Assembly (NCBI GenBank): GCA_007119455.1
Contig: SKPR01000256.1
Span: 1-11,879 of the forward strand
Length of the DNA: 11,879 bases
Origin: Candidatus Brevefilum sp.
GTDB taxonomy: Bacteria > Chloroflexota > Anaerolineae > Anaerolineales > Anaerolineaceae
Direction of reading: 5' to 3'
The translations under genes and the position numbers were made by a program. Below are positions 1 through 7,030 of this stretch, one piece after another. The stretch's first letter is position 1. Every line of letters begins with the position of its first letter. The notes under the pieces are model-generated. The model was not told the DNA's origin. It saw only the letters and a list, made by a program, of their open reading frames with translations, and made no database searches.

Positions 1-536
1 CGCTTAACCGCCTTGAAAGGCCCCAGTCCTTCCACGGCAATCACCGGGACGACCAGGAAAGTGACCACATTCCAAGCTGCCCCTAACAGCGAGGCAATAA
101 ATGAGCCAATCCCGCTGCCCCTTTTCCTGGAATTGCTTGACACCATATTCAAAATCAGACCAACTGTGGCCGACACAAGCGCCCAACCGGCGATGGGCAC
201 GATGTGTGACAGAGCGATGTTGAAACCGTCTTTCACCGTTGGATCTCCGCCGCGCAGGCGGATCATGGCGGCCCCAACCAGGGCTGTACTGTTGAAAAAC
301 ACCACTGTGTATTGCACCAGGTAGAACAGGAACAAGACGATGTATCCAAACACCGGCATGCCTGTCGCCAGGATGTTGTCGAGGATGTTCCCGACCAGCG
401 TGGGGATCAGGAACGTCAGCGTGATGAAAAACATCACGACAGCTGAAATCAGGGGAAAGATGATCAGCTCTTTGTCCTTTTTGAGTACTTCCAGGCTGGC
501 TTTGGCCAGAGTCCAGCTCCGTTTAATACGTTCCAT
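1..536 (-). CDS. DUF6159-type integral membrane protein, C-terminus cut by window edge
   Basis: Reading the minus strand from an ATG at 536-534 gives 178 open codons to the window edge with no stop. The protein begins MERIKRSWTLAKASLEVLKK, followed by KDKELIIFPLISAVVMFFIT. A short amphipathic start, then a hydrophobic helix right after a K-D-K-E-L-(I/L)-(I/L)-F-P motif, is typical of the DUF6159 family of unknown function. Hydrophobic segments are seen at about residues 26-46, 60-82, 110-128 and 145-168, so it is a multi-pass inner-membrane protein. AAAGGA (543-548) lies 6 bases before the ATG and supports this start. It has its own promoter at 574-603 and is divergent from the DUF302 gene. 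The family assignment is from recalled sequence pattern; the biochemical role is unknown. Confidence 0.8.
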   Translation of the reverse strand, partial: MERIKRSWTLAKASLEVLKKDKELIIFPLISAVVMFFITLTFLIPTLVGNILDNILATGMPVFGYIVLFLFYLVQYTVVFFNSTALVGAAMIRLRGGDPTVKDGFNIALSHIVPIAGWALVSATVGLILNMVSSNSRKRGSGIGSFIASLLGAAWNVVTFLVVPVIAVEGLGPFKAVK

Positions 537-573
537 GATAAGTCCTTTCAGTTTTATGATAATGAACAGAATA

Positions 574-603
574 ATTGTATATGACCTGTCTGGCGCTTGT
601 CAA
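574..603 (-). promoter_or_regulatory. Sigma70-type promoter of the DUF6159 gene
   Basis: On the minus strand, a perfect TTGACA -35 box (598-603) is separated by 18 bases from a TACAAT -10 box (574-579). The predicted start near 567 gives a leader of about 30 bases carrying the AAAGGA ribosome-binding site. This is the best consensus -35 in the window. Confidence 0.65.
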
Positions 604-712
604 CCGGTTTGTTTTGCCGTTGTGTGTTTTATACCTCCCCAATCACTCACATCATCGTTGCCATGCCAATATCAAGCCAGGCATAAAAAACCATACCTCA
701 TGCCTTGAAAAA

Positions 713-729
713 CAGACCATTTTGGTCTG
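713..729. promoter_or_regulatory. Perfect palindrome overlapping the DUF302 promoter; candidate operator
   Basis: CAGACCA-TTT-TGGTCTG is a 7-bp perfect inverted repeat with a 3-base centre. It ends 8 bases before the candidate -10 box (738-743), so it covers the -35 and spacer region of the DUF302 promoter. Placement and symmetry suit binding of a dimeric regulator. On the minus strand the hairpin is followed by TTTTT, so it could instead act as a small rho-independent terminator for leftward transcription, although no gene lies there to be terminated. Confidence 0.4.
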
Positions 730-734
730 ATTAA

Positions 735-743
735 TGGTAATAT
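735..743 (+). promoter_or_regulatory. Candidate extended -10 promoter of the DUF302 gene
   Basis: TGG-TAATAT matches the TGn extended -10 form. No -35 consensus lies 17 bases upstream; that region is occupied by the palindrome at 713-729. The predicted start near 750 gives a leader of about 39 bases. Confidence 0.4.
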
Positions 744-788
744 TAAAAACAGGCGTTTAAAACAAATGATTTGAAAGGTTTTTATGTG

Positions 789-1196
789 ATGAATGACCAT
801 CTGGTGTATGAAGTTGCTTTATCCCATCCCTACGAGGAAGCCCTCAACATCGTAGAAAAAGCGTTAAATGCCGAAGGCTTTGGGATTATGACCCACGTCG
901 ATGCCCAGGCCACACTCAAAGAGAAACTGGGCGCCGATTTCAGGTCTTACAGTATCCTCGGTGCCTGTTACCCGCCCCTGGCCCACCGCCTGCTTGAAGC
1001 TGAACCCAAATCCGGATTATTATTACCGTGTAAGGTCACTGTAGAAGCGGCAGATGGAAACGGCAGTATCGTGAGGTTCATCAATCCGCAGATGATGGTT
1101 ACCCTCGATATCAGCGACAGTCCAGTAATTGCCCAGGTTGCTCAAGAAGCTGAAGAACGGATCCAGCGGATTGTCTCTTCATTGGAAGCATTGTAG
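789..1196 (+). CDS. DUF302 domain protein
   Basis: 135 residues, essentially one DUF302 domain. Family hallmarks seen: the N-terminal HPYEEALNIVEKALNAEGFG segment, a T-H-V-D-A-Q-A-T-L-K-E-K-L-G stretch, then ILGACYPPLAHRLLEAEP and GLLLPCKVTV. The two cysteines in the GAC-PP and LLPC motifs are the conserved ones of the family. The domain is small, alpha/beta and cytoplasmic, with no signal peptide; its biochemical function is not established. An upstream in-frame TTG at 771 overlaps the likely ribosome-binding site GAAAGG (772-777), so ATG 789 (or GTG 786) is the better start. It is a single-gene unit, divergent from the membrane protein and convergent with the acyltransferase. Confidence 0.88.
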   Translation: MNDHLVYEVALSHPYEEALNIVEKALNAEGFGIMTHVDAQATLKEKLGADFRSYSILGACYPPLAHRLLEAEPKSGLLLPCKVTVEAADGNGSIVRFINPQMMVTLDISDSPVIAQVAQEAEERIQRIVSSLEAL

Positions 1197-1215
1197 CGAT
1201 CCAATTACAAGGGTA

Positions 1216-1268
1216 GGAGAAAGTGGTCGGATTAACGGTGATTGAAGTTTAAGTTATTCACTTTCTCC
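1216..1268. terminator. Inverted repeat between convergent genes; possible bidirectional terminator
   Basis: GGAGAAAGTG (1216-1225) and CACTTTCTCC (1259-1268) form a perfect 10-bp inverted repeat with a 33-base loop. It lies between two convergent stop codons (1196 and 1305), where a shared terminator would be expected. No U-tract follows either arm and the loop is long, so the terminator role is only positional inference. Confidence 0.3.
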
Positions 1269-1304
1269 CCCTGACACGATCCATATATTTTTCTCGTCAG
1301 TGGT

Positions 1305-2330
1305 TCAACGCGTCAAAGTCACCCGGTAGATATACCGGTCGATACCGCCAAACTTGTATTTATAAGCCTCATCACCGCGCATAAAATCGAATTCTTTGAT
1401 GCCATTCTCAATTGCCCATTCGATCAAATAAGCCAATAACACCCAGCCGGGTGAAAAATCCCGATATTCCCATTCCCAGCCCGAGTTATAGAGCCACAGG
1501 CGGTCATTAAATTGGAACGACATATTCGCTGCGGCTTTTTCACCATCCAGCGTGAAGAATGCCAGTTGGAGCCAGCCCAGCTCATATGCCGTCCGGGCGG
1601 TGTTGTGGATATGTGCTCGCATATCATCAGTCAGGAAATCTTTTTTATTGGGGTCTTGCGCCATCATCGCGATAAAAGCTTCTGTTTCCGCATCAAGATT
1701 ATGCTGATCACCAACAAAATAAAAATCAGCTTCTGCCAGGCTCTGTTCGACATTTCGCATCTTACGCCGGATCTCATGGCGTTGTTTTTTATCGATCCCG
1801 GCCAGGTAGGTGTCATAATCCTCAGGAAGGGGGATATAAGGCGATGGCTGAAGCCGGACTTTTTTATAATCCCAGCCAAGCTCATCTGCCGTAGATTCCA
1901 GCGCAGTCAAGGTGGGTGAATCCTCCAGGATATTATAAAGGTCCAGCACCTGCCAGGTTGGTACTGAGCTTTCATTGGTCAGGAAATCCAGTAACCCGCT
2001 CAGGAAAGGCCGCAGGTCCTCAGTCCTGACGATGAAATCCAGAAAATCAGAGACCTCGATCGCGCCGACAAACATCAAAGCCCGCTTGCCAAGGATATTC
2101 TCAGTCTGGAATAGGGGCGCTACCCCAATCAATCGCTCGCCCTCAAAGGCAGCCACCAATACCAGCTCGCTTTCTTGGGGCCACTCGCCGCCGCCCCGGG
2201 TTTTCCACCAGGTCTGCTGATATTCAAATGTCAGAAACGGCACATGACTTGCACTCTCTGTTACAAGTTGATTCCATGCGTCCTTGTGGCTTGCCAGGTC
2301 GTCAAAGTTGTTGTATTGTTTAAATTCCAT
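1305..2330 (-). CDS. GNAT-fold acyltransferase of the FemAB / BioF2-like (CelD-type) family
   Basis: 341 residues. The C-terminal half carries the family signature: WLYNSGWEWEYRDFSPGWVL, then LIEWAIENGIKEFDFMRGDE and YKYKFGG near the C-terminus. This matches the Acetyltransf_6/BioF2-like fold used by FemAB-type aminoacyl transferases and by CelD-like proteins of polysaccharide loci. The N-terminal half (F-L-T-F-E-Y-Q-Q-T-W-W) is also typical. Members transfer an acyl or aminoacyl group from CoA or tRNA to sugars, lipids or peptides; the substrate cannot be told from sequence. No signal peptide or membrane segment is seen, so it is cytoplasmic. ATG 2330 is chosen because the upstream in-frame codons back to 2405 lie in the divergent promoter region and read unlike protein. 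No Shine-Dalgarno precedes it; a perfect extended -10 box lies 7 bases upstream, implying a leaderless mRNA. Confidence 0.85.
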   Translation of the reverse strand: MEFKQYNNFDDLASHKDAWNQLVTESASHVPFLTFEYQQTWWKTRGGGEWPQESELVLVAAFEGERLIGVAPLFQTENILGKRALMFVGAIEVSDFLDFIVRTEDLRPFLSGLLDFLTNESSVPTWQVLDLYNILEDSPTLTALESTADELGWDYKKVRLQPSPYIPLPEDYDTYLAGIDKKQRHEIRRKMRNVEQSLAEADFYFVGDQHNLDAETEAFIAMMAQDPNKKDFLTDDMRAHIHNTARTAYELGWLQLAFFTLDGEKAAANMSFQFNDRLWLYNSGWEWEYRDFSPGWVLLAYLIEWAIENGIKEFDFMRGDEAYKYKFGGIDRYIYRVTLTR

Positions 2331-2336
2331 AAAAAA

Positions 2337-2345
2337 ATTATACCA
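2337..2345 (-). promoter_or_regulatory. Perfect extended -10 box placing transcription start at the ATG of the acyltransferase
   Basis: On the minus strand TGG-TATAAT (2345-2337) is followed by six T and then ATG (2330-2328). The canonical distance from the last base of the -10 box to +1 lands on the A of the ATG. With no ribosome-binding site present, this predicts a leaderless transcript. Confidence 0.55.
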
Positions 2346-2359
2346 AAGCACAGGACGTG

Positions 2360-2365
2360 TATAAT
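2360..2365 (+). promoter_or_regulatory. Candidate -10 box of the PP2C-like gene
   Basis: TATAAT on the plus strand, predicted start near 2372, about 32 bases before ATG 2404. No good -35 is seen. It lies 17 bases from the opposed -10 box at 2337-2342, so the two divergent promoters overlap and RNA polymerases may interfere with each other. Confidence 0.4.
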
Positions 2366-2403
2366 AAAGTTGTCGAACCGATTTCTTAACTGGCCAGGTG
2401 CCC

Positions 2404-4884
2404 ATGTATGATCTGAACTATTTACCCATTCACCGTCATCAAGGACAGCCCATTCCCCAATTACCGGGTTTTCAGATGAGCCGTCCCCCTCGCCGCGCCA
2501 CCCGCAGTCGCTCGGAGGATTTGCTGATGATGTCTCTGATATTAAAATCAGGTGACAGCATTCCCGCTGAGACACAACAGGCCTGGTTGAACAGGCTCAG
2601 CCAGACTTACTTCAAAACCAGTGGATCGGTAACCTCTGCCTTGCGGTCCTTGATTGAAACCCTGAACCTGACATTGATGGAAAAGAACCTGAAACTGGCG
2701 AAGGAAGGTAGAGCCACCACGGCTGCAATCAATATGGTCGCCGTGCACCGCCGGCATCTTTATATCGTCCAGAGTGGTCTGGCCCATGCCTTTACCCTGA
2801 ATCACCAGGGTCTCCAACATTTTTCCGATACCGCTCAAACAGATCGCGGCCTGGGCTTCAGCCGGAGCCCGGCCATCCGCTATTACCAGGCCGATCTGGG
2901 AACCGGTGCCTATCTTTTTATGACCGATACCCCGCCAGCCACCTGGACAGAGGAACAGCTTATCTCCGACGGTTTTCCCAGTCTGGATCAACTCCGCCGC
3001 CGTCTGCTTCATCAGGCTTCGCCCACCTTCAGGCTGGATCTTGTGCAGATCACCCCGGGTGAAGGGCTGCTCAAAACAACTCAACCCGTTGCTGAAACCC
3101 GCCAACCACAACCAGCCAGCGAGTCGGTACCAGCACAATCTATAGAAATGCCTGCATCAGAAGCGACCAAAGCAACGGTTGTTGTGGAAAATGATCCACA
3201 ATCCATTGACTTATCGGATGAGCCTGGGGTGGATGAGACCCAGAAGGTTGAGAGCTCACCATCTGCAGAACCGCAACCAGAACCACAACCAGAACCGAAA
3301 CCAGAGTCACCGGAAGAGTCAGAATCAGCAGATGGTATTGAATCCGCGGCTGATGAGCAAACAGGGCCGGTCACAACCGGACAATCGGTTAATGCGAGTC
3401 ACCAGGAAGATGTTGCTGAACAAAGTCCGGCAACTGAACAAAAATTCCATCGCCCATTGCATCAGCCAACGGAGCGTGTGCCAGACCGGAAAACTTCAGC
3501 GCGATCGGCTAATAAAGTCAGCTTCAAAGATCGGCAGGAAACCATCCGCCAGGATGTTTTAGAAAGCCTGGCGCTATTTTTCGGCTGGTGGCGCAAGACA
3601 GGTGAGAAAGCCAATCATGCCATCAAAAGTTTTTACGGTCGCCTGGCACCGGAATCTGATGGACAATTACCAGAAGTGTCCCGGAAGACGATGATCATGA
3701 TCGCCGTGATCGTCCCGCTGGTCGTGGTGGGGATCGCGGTAGGTGTTTACCTGGCACGCGGGCGTTCATTGCAACACCAGTTTTATTTCCAGCAGGCCGA
3801 GGTGGCAATTGTCAATGCTGCTGCGGCTGAGGACCCGGCTGTTCAAAGGGATTATTGGGTGCAGGCCCTATCCTCCCTGGAGGAGGCGGAAAACTTCCGG
3901 CGAAACACTGAACTTATCGAGATGCGCAGGCAGGTTATGACGGAACTCGACCGCCTGGATGGTGCGGTTCGGCTGAGTTATCATCCTGCAATTATTGGAT
4001 CGCTGCCTTCAGAGATCGAAATTACCCGTATTGTCTCATTTGGGCCTGACCTTTACATGCTGGACGGGTCAGAGGGACGTGTGCTGCATGCCACCCGGGG
4101 AAGCCAGGGTTACGAAGTCAATGTCAATTTTATCTGTGGGATGGGAAACTTCAGCGGGGGTCGTGTTGATCGTCTGGTGGATATGGCACCCCTGCCGCTC
4201 AACAACCCCTTCCAGGCCCATATTATAGCTGCAGATGCGATCGGGAATGTTGTTTTCTGCGGACCAGGACAGGATCCGATCGTTCAGTCACTCCCGGTCC
4301 CCGAAACCGTTTTGGGTGAGATCACACGGATTGCCTACGAAGGCAACTTCCTTTATACGCTTAATCCCGCTGTTGAATCGGTAAGAGTCTACCTGGCGAC
4401 CAATTGGCAGTTCCTGGACACCCCGCGTGAGTTCTTTGGCGGTGAAGCGGCAGCCGTGAGACCCCGGCTCACACATATCGTTGATCTGGCTGTGAATGGC
4501 ACTGACCTTTATCTCTTACAGGGGGATGGACAGATGGTGAGCTGCACCGCAACCGGTCTGGCGGCAAACCCGGTTAATTGCGAGAACCCGGTCACCTATG
4601 TGGATGGGCGTCCGGGAAAAGAAGAGCAATCCATTACCCTGCCGGCCAATGATTTCACCTCGGTCATCTACACCGCCCCACCTGACCCTTCAATCAGCAT
4701 CTTTGATGCCGCTACTGCAGATATTTACCGGTTGTCCCTGCGCTTCAGGCTTCACCAGCGCCTGCGCCCTGAGTTAGGCGCTTATGAAGTTAACCCAACC
4801 GAAGCCACCGCCTTCACCATCGGCATTGATCGGATCGCCTTCATCGCCTTCGGCAACCAGGTCTTTTATGCCTATGTGGAGTGA
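2404..4884 (+). CDS. Membrane-anchored protein with degenerate PP2C-like domain and probable beta-propeller
   Basis: 826 residues from ATG 2404; GTG 2398 is an alternative start, and only a weak AGGTG (2396-2400) precedes the ATG. Residues 1-215 resemble a PP2C-type (PPM) phosphatase core: A-A-I-N-M-V-A-V-H-R-R-H-L-Y-I-V at about 107-122, and A-Y-L-F-M-T-D-T near 175 where active enzymes have a C/S-D-G motif. The usual G-D-S-R is replaced by Q-S-G-L-A-H (123-128), so one metal aspartate is missing; the N-terminal D-G motif is also not seen. Residues 215-385 are a Pro/Glu/Ser-rich disordered linker. A transmembrane helix spans about 430-452, followed by a helical segment to about 530 and a beta-rich C-terminal region with repeated D-L-Y-x-L (L-Y-M-L-D-G, F-L-Y-T-L, D-L-Y-L-L-Q) that suggests a propeller. 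The N-terminus is expected in the cytoplasm and the propeller outside. I infer a signalling or scaffold protein rather than an active phosphatase. Confidence 0.75.
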   Translation: MYDLNYLPIHRHQGQPIPQLPGFQMSRPPRRATRSRSEDLLMMSLILKSGDSIPAETQQAWLNRLSQTYFKTSGSVTSALRSLIETLNLTLMEKNLKLAKEGRATTAAINMVAVHRRHLYIVQSGLAHAFTLNHQGLQHFSDTAQTDRGLGFSRSPAIRYYQADLGTGAYLFMTDTPPATWTEEQLISDGFPSLDQLRRRLLHQASPTFRLDLVQITPGEGLLKTTQPVAETRQPQPASESVPAQSIEMPASEATKATVVVENDPQSIDLSDEPGVDETQKVESSPSAEPQPEPQPEPKPESPEESESADGIESAADEQTGPVTTGQSVNASHQEDVAEQSPATEQKFHRPLHQPTERVPDRKTSARSANKVSFKDRQETIRQDVLESLALFFGWWRKTGEKANHAIKSFYGRLAPESDGQLPEVSRKTMIMIAVIVPLVVVGIAVGVYLARGRSLQHQFYFQQAEVAIVNAAAAEDPAVQRDYWVQALSSLEEAENFRRNTELIEMRRQVMTELDRLDGAVRLSYHPAIIGSLPSEIEITRIVSFGPDLYMLDGSEGRVLHATRGSQGYEVNVNFICGMGNFSGGRVDRLVDMAPLPLNNPFQAHIIAADAIGNVVFCGPGQDPIVQSLPVPETVLGEITRIAYEGNFLYTLNPAVESVRVYLATNWQFLDTPREFFGGEAAAVRPRLTHIVDLAVNGTDLYLLQGDGQMVSCTATGLAANPVNCENPVTYVDGRPGKEEQSITLPANDFTSVIYTAPPDPSISIFDAATADIYRLSLRFRLHQRLRPELGAYEVNPTEATAFTIGIDRIAFIAFGNQVFYAYVE
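3268..3303 (+). repeat. 12-base tandem repeat coding for E-P-x-P units
   Basis: Three 12-base units, the first GAACCGCAACCA, code for E-P-Q-P, E-P-Q-P and E-P-K-P at residues 289-300 of the PP2C-like protein. They lie within the disordered linker, where slippage-prone repeats are tolerated and could vary the linker length between strains. Confidence 0.7.
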
Positions 4885-5059
4885 TGGTGAATGGTTGATC
4901 GGGAACCAGGAATCAGGTTAAAGTTAATAGGTTTTAGTTGATTTGGTAGTAGTATATTGTGATTATTTTTCCGGGCGGGTCACCCGTGACCCAATAACCA
5001 ATACCCAATTCCTAATACCAAATACCTAGTACCCACTCACCATTCACCTCTCCCCATTA
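4881..5059. repeat. Two degenerate heptanucleotide arrays in inverted orientation
   Basis: From 4990 to 5059 ten consecutive 7-base units fit (C/A)CC-ANTA-like consensus, for example CCCAATA at 4990-4996, CCTAATA at 5011-5017, CCTAGTA at 5025-5031 and CCCATTA at 5053-5059. From 4881 to 4950 ten G-rich heptads keep the same 7-base phase in reverse-complement sense, for example TGAATGG at 4888-4894, GGAATCA at 4909-4915 and GGTTTTA at 4930-4936. The outer ends pair perfectly (GGTGAATGGT 4886-4895 with ACCATTCACC 5039-5048), and the arms align roughly without gaps. The left array starts on the stop codon of the PP2C-like gene. Function is unknown. Confidence 0.6.
4977..4992. repeat. GC-rich hairpin between the two heptad arrays
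   Basis: GGGTCAC-CC-GTGACCC is a perfect 7-bp inverted repeat. It lies close to the centre of the larger inverted structure and directly abuts the right heptad array. No U-tract follows it, so a classical terminator is unlikely on the plus strand; it may still stop or pause transcription from the upstream gene. Confidence 0.5.
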
Positions 5060-5060
5060 A

Positions 5061-5069
5061 TGTTACAAT
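5061..5069 (+). promoter_or_regulatory. Extended -10 promoter of the decarboxylase operon
   Basis: TGT-TACAAT fits the TGn extended -10 form. The predicted start near 5076 leaves a leader of about 33 bases ending in GAGGAG (5099-5104) before ATG 5109. No -35 consensus is visible because the heptad array occupies that region, so the array forms the upstream promoter DNA. Confidence 0.5.
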
Positions 5070-5108
5070 AGGCTTCAACAACCAATACCAATTCGGATGA
5101 GGAGTCTT

Positions 5109-6653
5109 ATGGGAAATATTGATCCAAGAATTGAGGTTCTGCGCGAGCTGCGCAAACAATCAAAACAGGGTGGAGGACAGGAACGGATAGATCGCCAGCA
5201 TGCCAAAGGAAAATTAACAGCCAGGGAACGTCTGGATTTACTCCTGGACGAAGATAGCTTCACCGAGCTGGAACCCTTCGTCACCCAGCAGGCCGATGCA
5301 GATGAGGAACCTGTTTTGGGTGATGGGGTTGTTACGGGATATGGGACTGTCGATGGGCGGGTCGTTTATGTTTATGCCCAGGATTTCACTGTTAAAGGCG
5401 GAGCCCTGGGAGAAATGCACAGTCACAAAATCTGCCGGGTCATGGACCTGGCAGCGGCCAACGGAAGCCCCATCATCGGCCTGATTGATTCGGGCGGCGC
5501 CCGCATCCAGGAAGGGGTCAAGAGTCTGGGTGGGTATGCTGAAATTTTCAAACGCAACGCCCTTTATTCGGGTGTGGTTCCCCAAATCAGCGTGATTCTC
5601 GGTCCCTGTGCGGGTGGGGCAGCTTATTCTCCTGCCCTGACTGATATGATCGTCATGGTCGAAAAGCAATCCTTCATGTTCCTGACCGGTCCTCAGGTCA
5701 TCAAGACCGTCACCGGTGAGGATACCGATTTTGAATCCCTGGGGGGCGCTCAGGTTCACCTGAGTGTGAGCGGTACTGCCCATTTCACCGCTCAGGACGA
5801 AGAAAGCGCCCTCGCCCTTGTGCGGTATGCCCTCGGGTATCTGCCATCCAATAATATTGAAAATCCCCCCGTTAAAGATAACGGTGATAGCCCGCTCCGG
5901 CTGGCAGATGAACTGAACGAGTTGGTGCCAATGGACCCCACTGAGCCATACAGCATGCACTCAGTTATCAATGCCGTCTCCGATCGGGACTCCTTTCTGG
6001 AGTGGCAGGCTGGATATGCCCAGAATGCCATTATAGGCCTGGCACGTTTTGACGGTGTCCCGGTGGGGATCATAGCCCAGGAGCCCAGTGTCATGGCGGG
6101 TGTCATCGATATTGATGCTGCCGACAAAATCTGCCGGATGGTCCGTCTCTGTGATGCCTTCAACCTGCCCCTGGTCACCTTTGTGGACTCGCCAGGTTTC
6201 CTGCCCGGGGTGGGACAGGAACACCGCGGCATCATCCGCCACGGTGCCAAGGTTTTATTCGCATATTCCGAGGCTACGGTGCCCAAGATCAGCATTGTCA
6301 CGCGTAAGGCTTATGGTGGTGCCTATGTGGTGATGAGCAGTAAATATCTGGGCACGGATATCAATTACGCCTGGCCTAGTGCGGAGATTGCCGTAATGGG
6401 CCCTGAAGGGGCCACCAACATTCTCCACCGTCGGGATCTGGCTCAGGCTGAAGACCCGGAGGCTGAGCGAAAGCGCCTGGAAGCGGAATACCGTGAGCGC
6501 TACCTGACGCCGTATGCAGCTGCCCATGCGGGTTACGTGGATAATGTAATTGAACCGGCTGAAACTCGCCCGATGATCATCAAGGCGTTGGGGGCGATCC
6601 GGCAAAAAACCGAGGCACATCCGCCCCGGAAACATGGCAATATGCCGGTCTGA
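5109..6653 (+). CDS. mmdA: Methylmalonyl-CoA decarboxylase carboxyltransferase (alpha) subunit
   Basis: 514 residues, full length for the biotin-dependent acyl-CoA carboxyltransferase family (MmdA/PccB). It begins MGNIDPRIEVLRELRKQS and continues through a Q-H-A-K-G-K-L-T-A-R-E-R-L-D-L-L motif. The N-terminal crotonase-fold half has GLIDSGGARIQEGV and ISVILGPCAGGAAYSPAL; the C-terminal half has DSPGFLPGVGQEHRGIIRHG and RKAYGGAYVVMSSK, the two glycine-rich motifs that form the oxyanion holes for acyl-CoA and carboxybiotin. The alpha subunit transfers carboxyl from (S)-methylmalonyl-CoA to the biotin of MmdC. The start at 5109 has GAGGAG just upstream; the earlier in-frame ATG 5097 overlaps that site. 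Sequence alone cannot separate it from a propionyl-CoA carboxylase beta subunit; the three following sodium-pump genes, and the absence of a biotin carboxylase, make decarboxylase the better call. Confidence 0.88.
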   Translation: MGNIDPRIEVLRELRKQSKQGGGQERIDRQHAKGKLTARERLDLLLDEDSFTELEPFVTQQADADEEPVLGDGVVTGYGTVDGRVVYVYAQDFTVKGGALGEMHSHKICRVMDLAAANGSPIIGLIDSGGARIQEGVKSLGGYAEIFKRNALYSGVVPQISVILGPCAGGAAYSPALTDMIVMVEKQSFMFLTGPQVIKTVTGEDTDFESLGGAQVHLSVSGTAHFTAQDEESALALVRYALGYLPSNNIENPPVKDNGDSPLRLADELNELVPMDPTEPYSMHSVINAVSDRDSFLEWQAGYAQNAIIGLARFDGVPVGIIAQEPSVMAGVIDIDAADKICRMVRLCDAFNLPLVTFVDSPGFLPGVGQEHRGIIRHGAKVLFAYSEATVPKISIVTRKAYGGAYVVMSSKYLGTDINYAWPSAEIAVMGPEGATNILHRRDLAQAEDPEAERKRLEAEYRERYLTPYAAAHAGYVDNVIEPAETRPMIIKALGAIRQKTEAHPPRKHGNMPV

Positions 6654-6664
6654 GAGGTGATGCA

Positions 6665-7030
6665 ATGATGCCGATCCAACAGGGTTTACTGATCACCGTA
6701 CTCGGGATGATCCTGGTTTTTGTGGTGATCTTCATTTTATGGGGCTTGATGTTCCTGTTATTGCAGATGACATCAAAGAAAAAGGCAGAAGAGGTTAGAG
6801 GTGTGGAAGATATTGAACTCCAGACCCCGTTGAGGCCGACAGTGGAATCTGTGGAGAAGCAGCGCCGAGCGGTGGCCGCAGCCGTGGCCGTGGAACTGGC
6901 TACTATGGATTGCAGGGCTGCTTCACTCACGATCCCCGGTGGAGAGAAATTCGGTCAGTTAACCCCCTGGCAGAGCGCTCACCGCACCCGCCTTTTGGAA
7001 CAGAGACAACGAACGAGGATGAACGGATGA
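6665..7030 (+). CDS. mmdD: OadG-family small membrane subunit (delta) of the sodium-pump decarboxylase
   Basis: 121 residues. A single transmembrane helix lies at about residues 8-34 (GLLITVLGMILVFVVIFILW and on), followed by a charged cytoplasmic tail (S-K-K-K-A-E-E-V). A short N-terminal helix with a G-M-x-x-V-F motif and a variable tail is the usual build of OadG/MmdD proteins, which hold the carboxyltransferase and biotin carrier to the membrane beta subunit. GAGGTGA (6654-6660) sits between the mmdA stop and this ATG; ATG 6668 is an alternative start. Its TGA overlaps the ATG of the biotin carrier gene by four bases (ATGA), implying translational coupling. A separate epsilon subunit gene is not present. 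Confidence 0.82.
   Translation: MMPIQQGLLITVLGMILVFVVIFILWGLMFLLLQMTSKKKAEEVRGVEDIELQTPLRPTVESVEKQRRAVAAAVAVELATMDCRAASLTIPGGEKFGQLTPWQSAHRTRLLEQRQRTRMNG

Noticed and set aside
13..708. Plus-strand open frames at 13-324 and 340-708.
   Set aside because: They lie antisense to, or upstream of, the DUF6159 gene, which has a promoter, a ribosome-binding site and a recognisable membrane protein sequence on the minus strand.
713..729. Rho-independent terminator on the minus strand (hairpin followed by TTTTT).
   Set aside because: No minus-strand gene lies upstream to need it, and the position within the DUF302 promoter favours an operator; kept only as an alternative.
5109..6653. Propionyl-CoA carboxylase beta subunit as the name for the 514-residue carboxyltransferase.
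   Set aside because: The adjacent OadG-type, biotin carrier and OadB-type genes form a sodium-pump decarboxylase, and no biotin carboxylase is nearby. Sequence alone would not decide.
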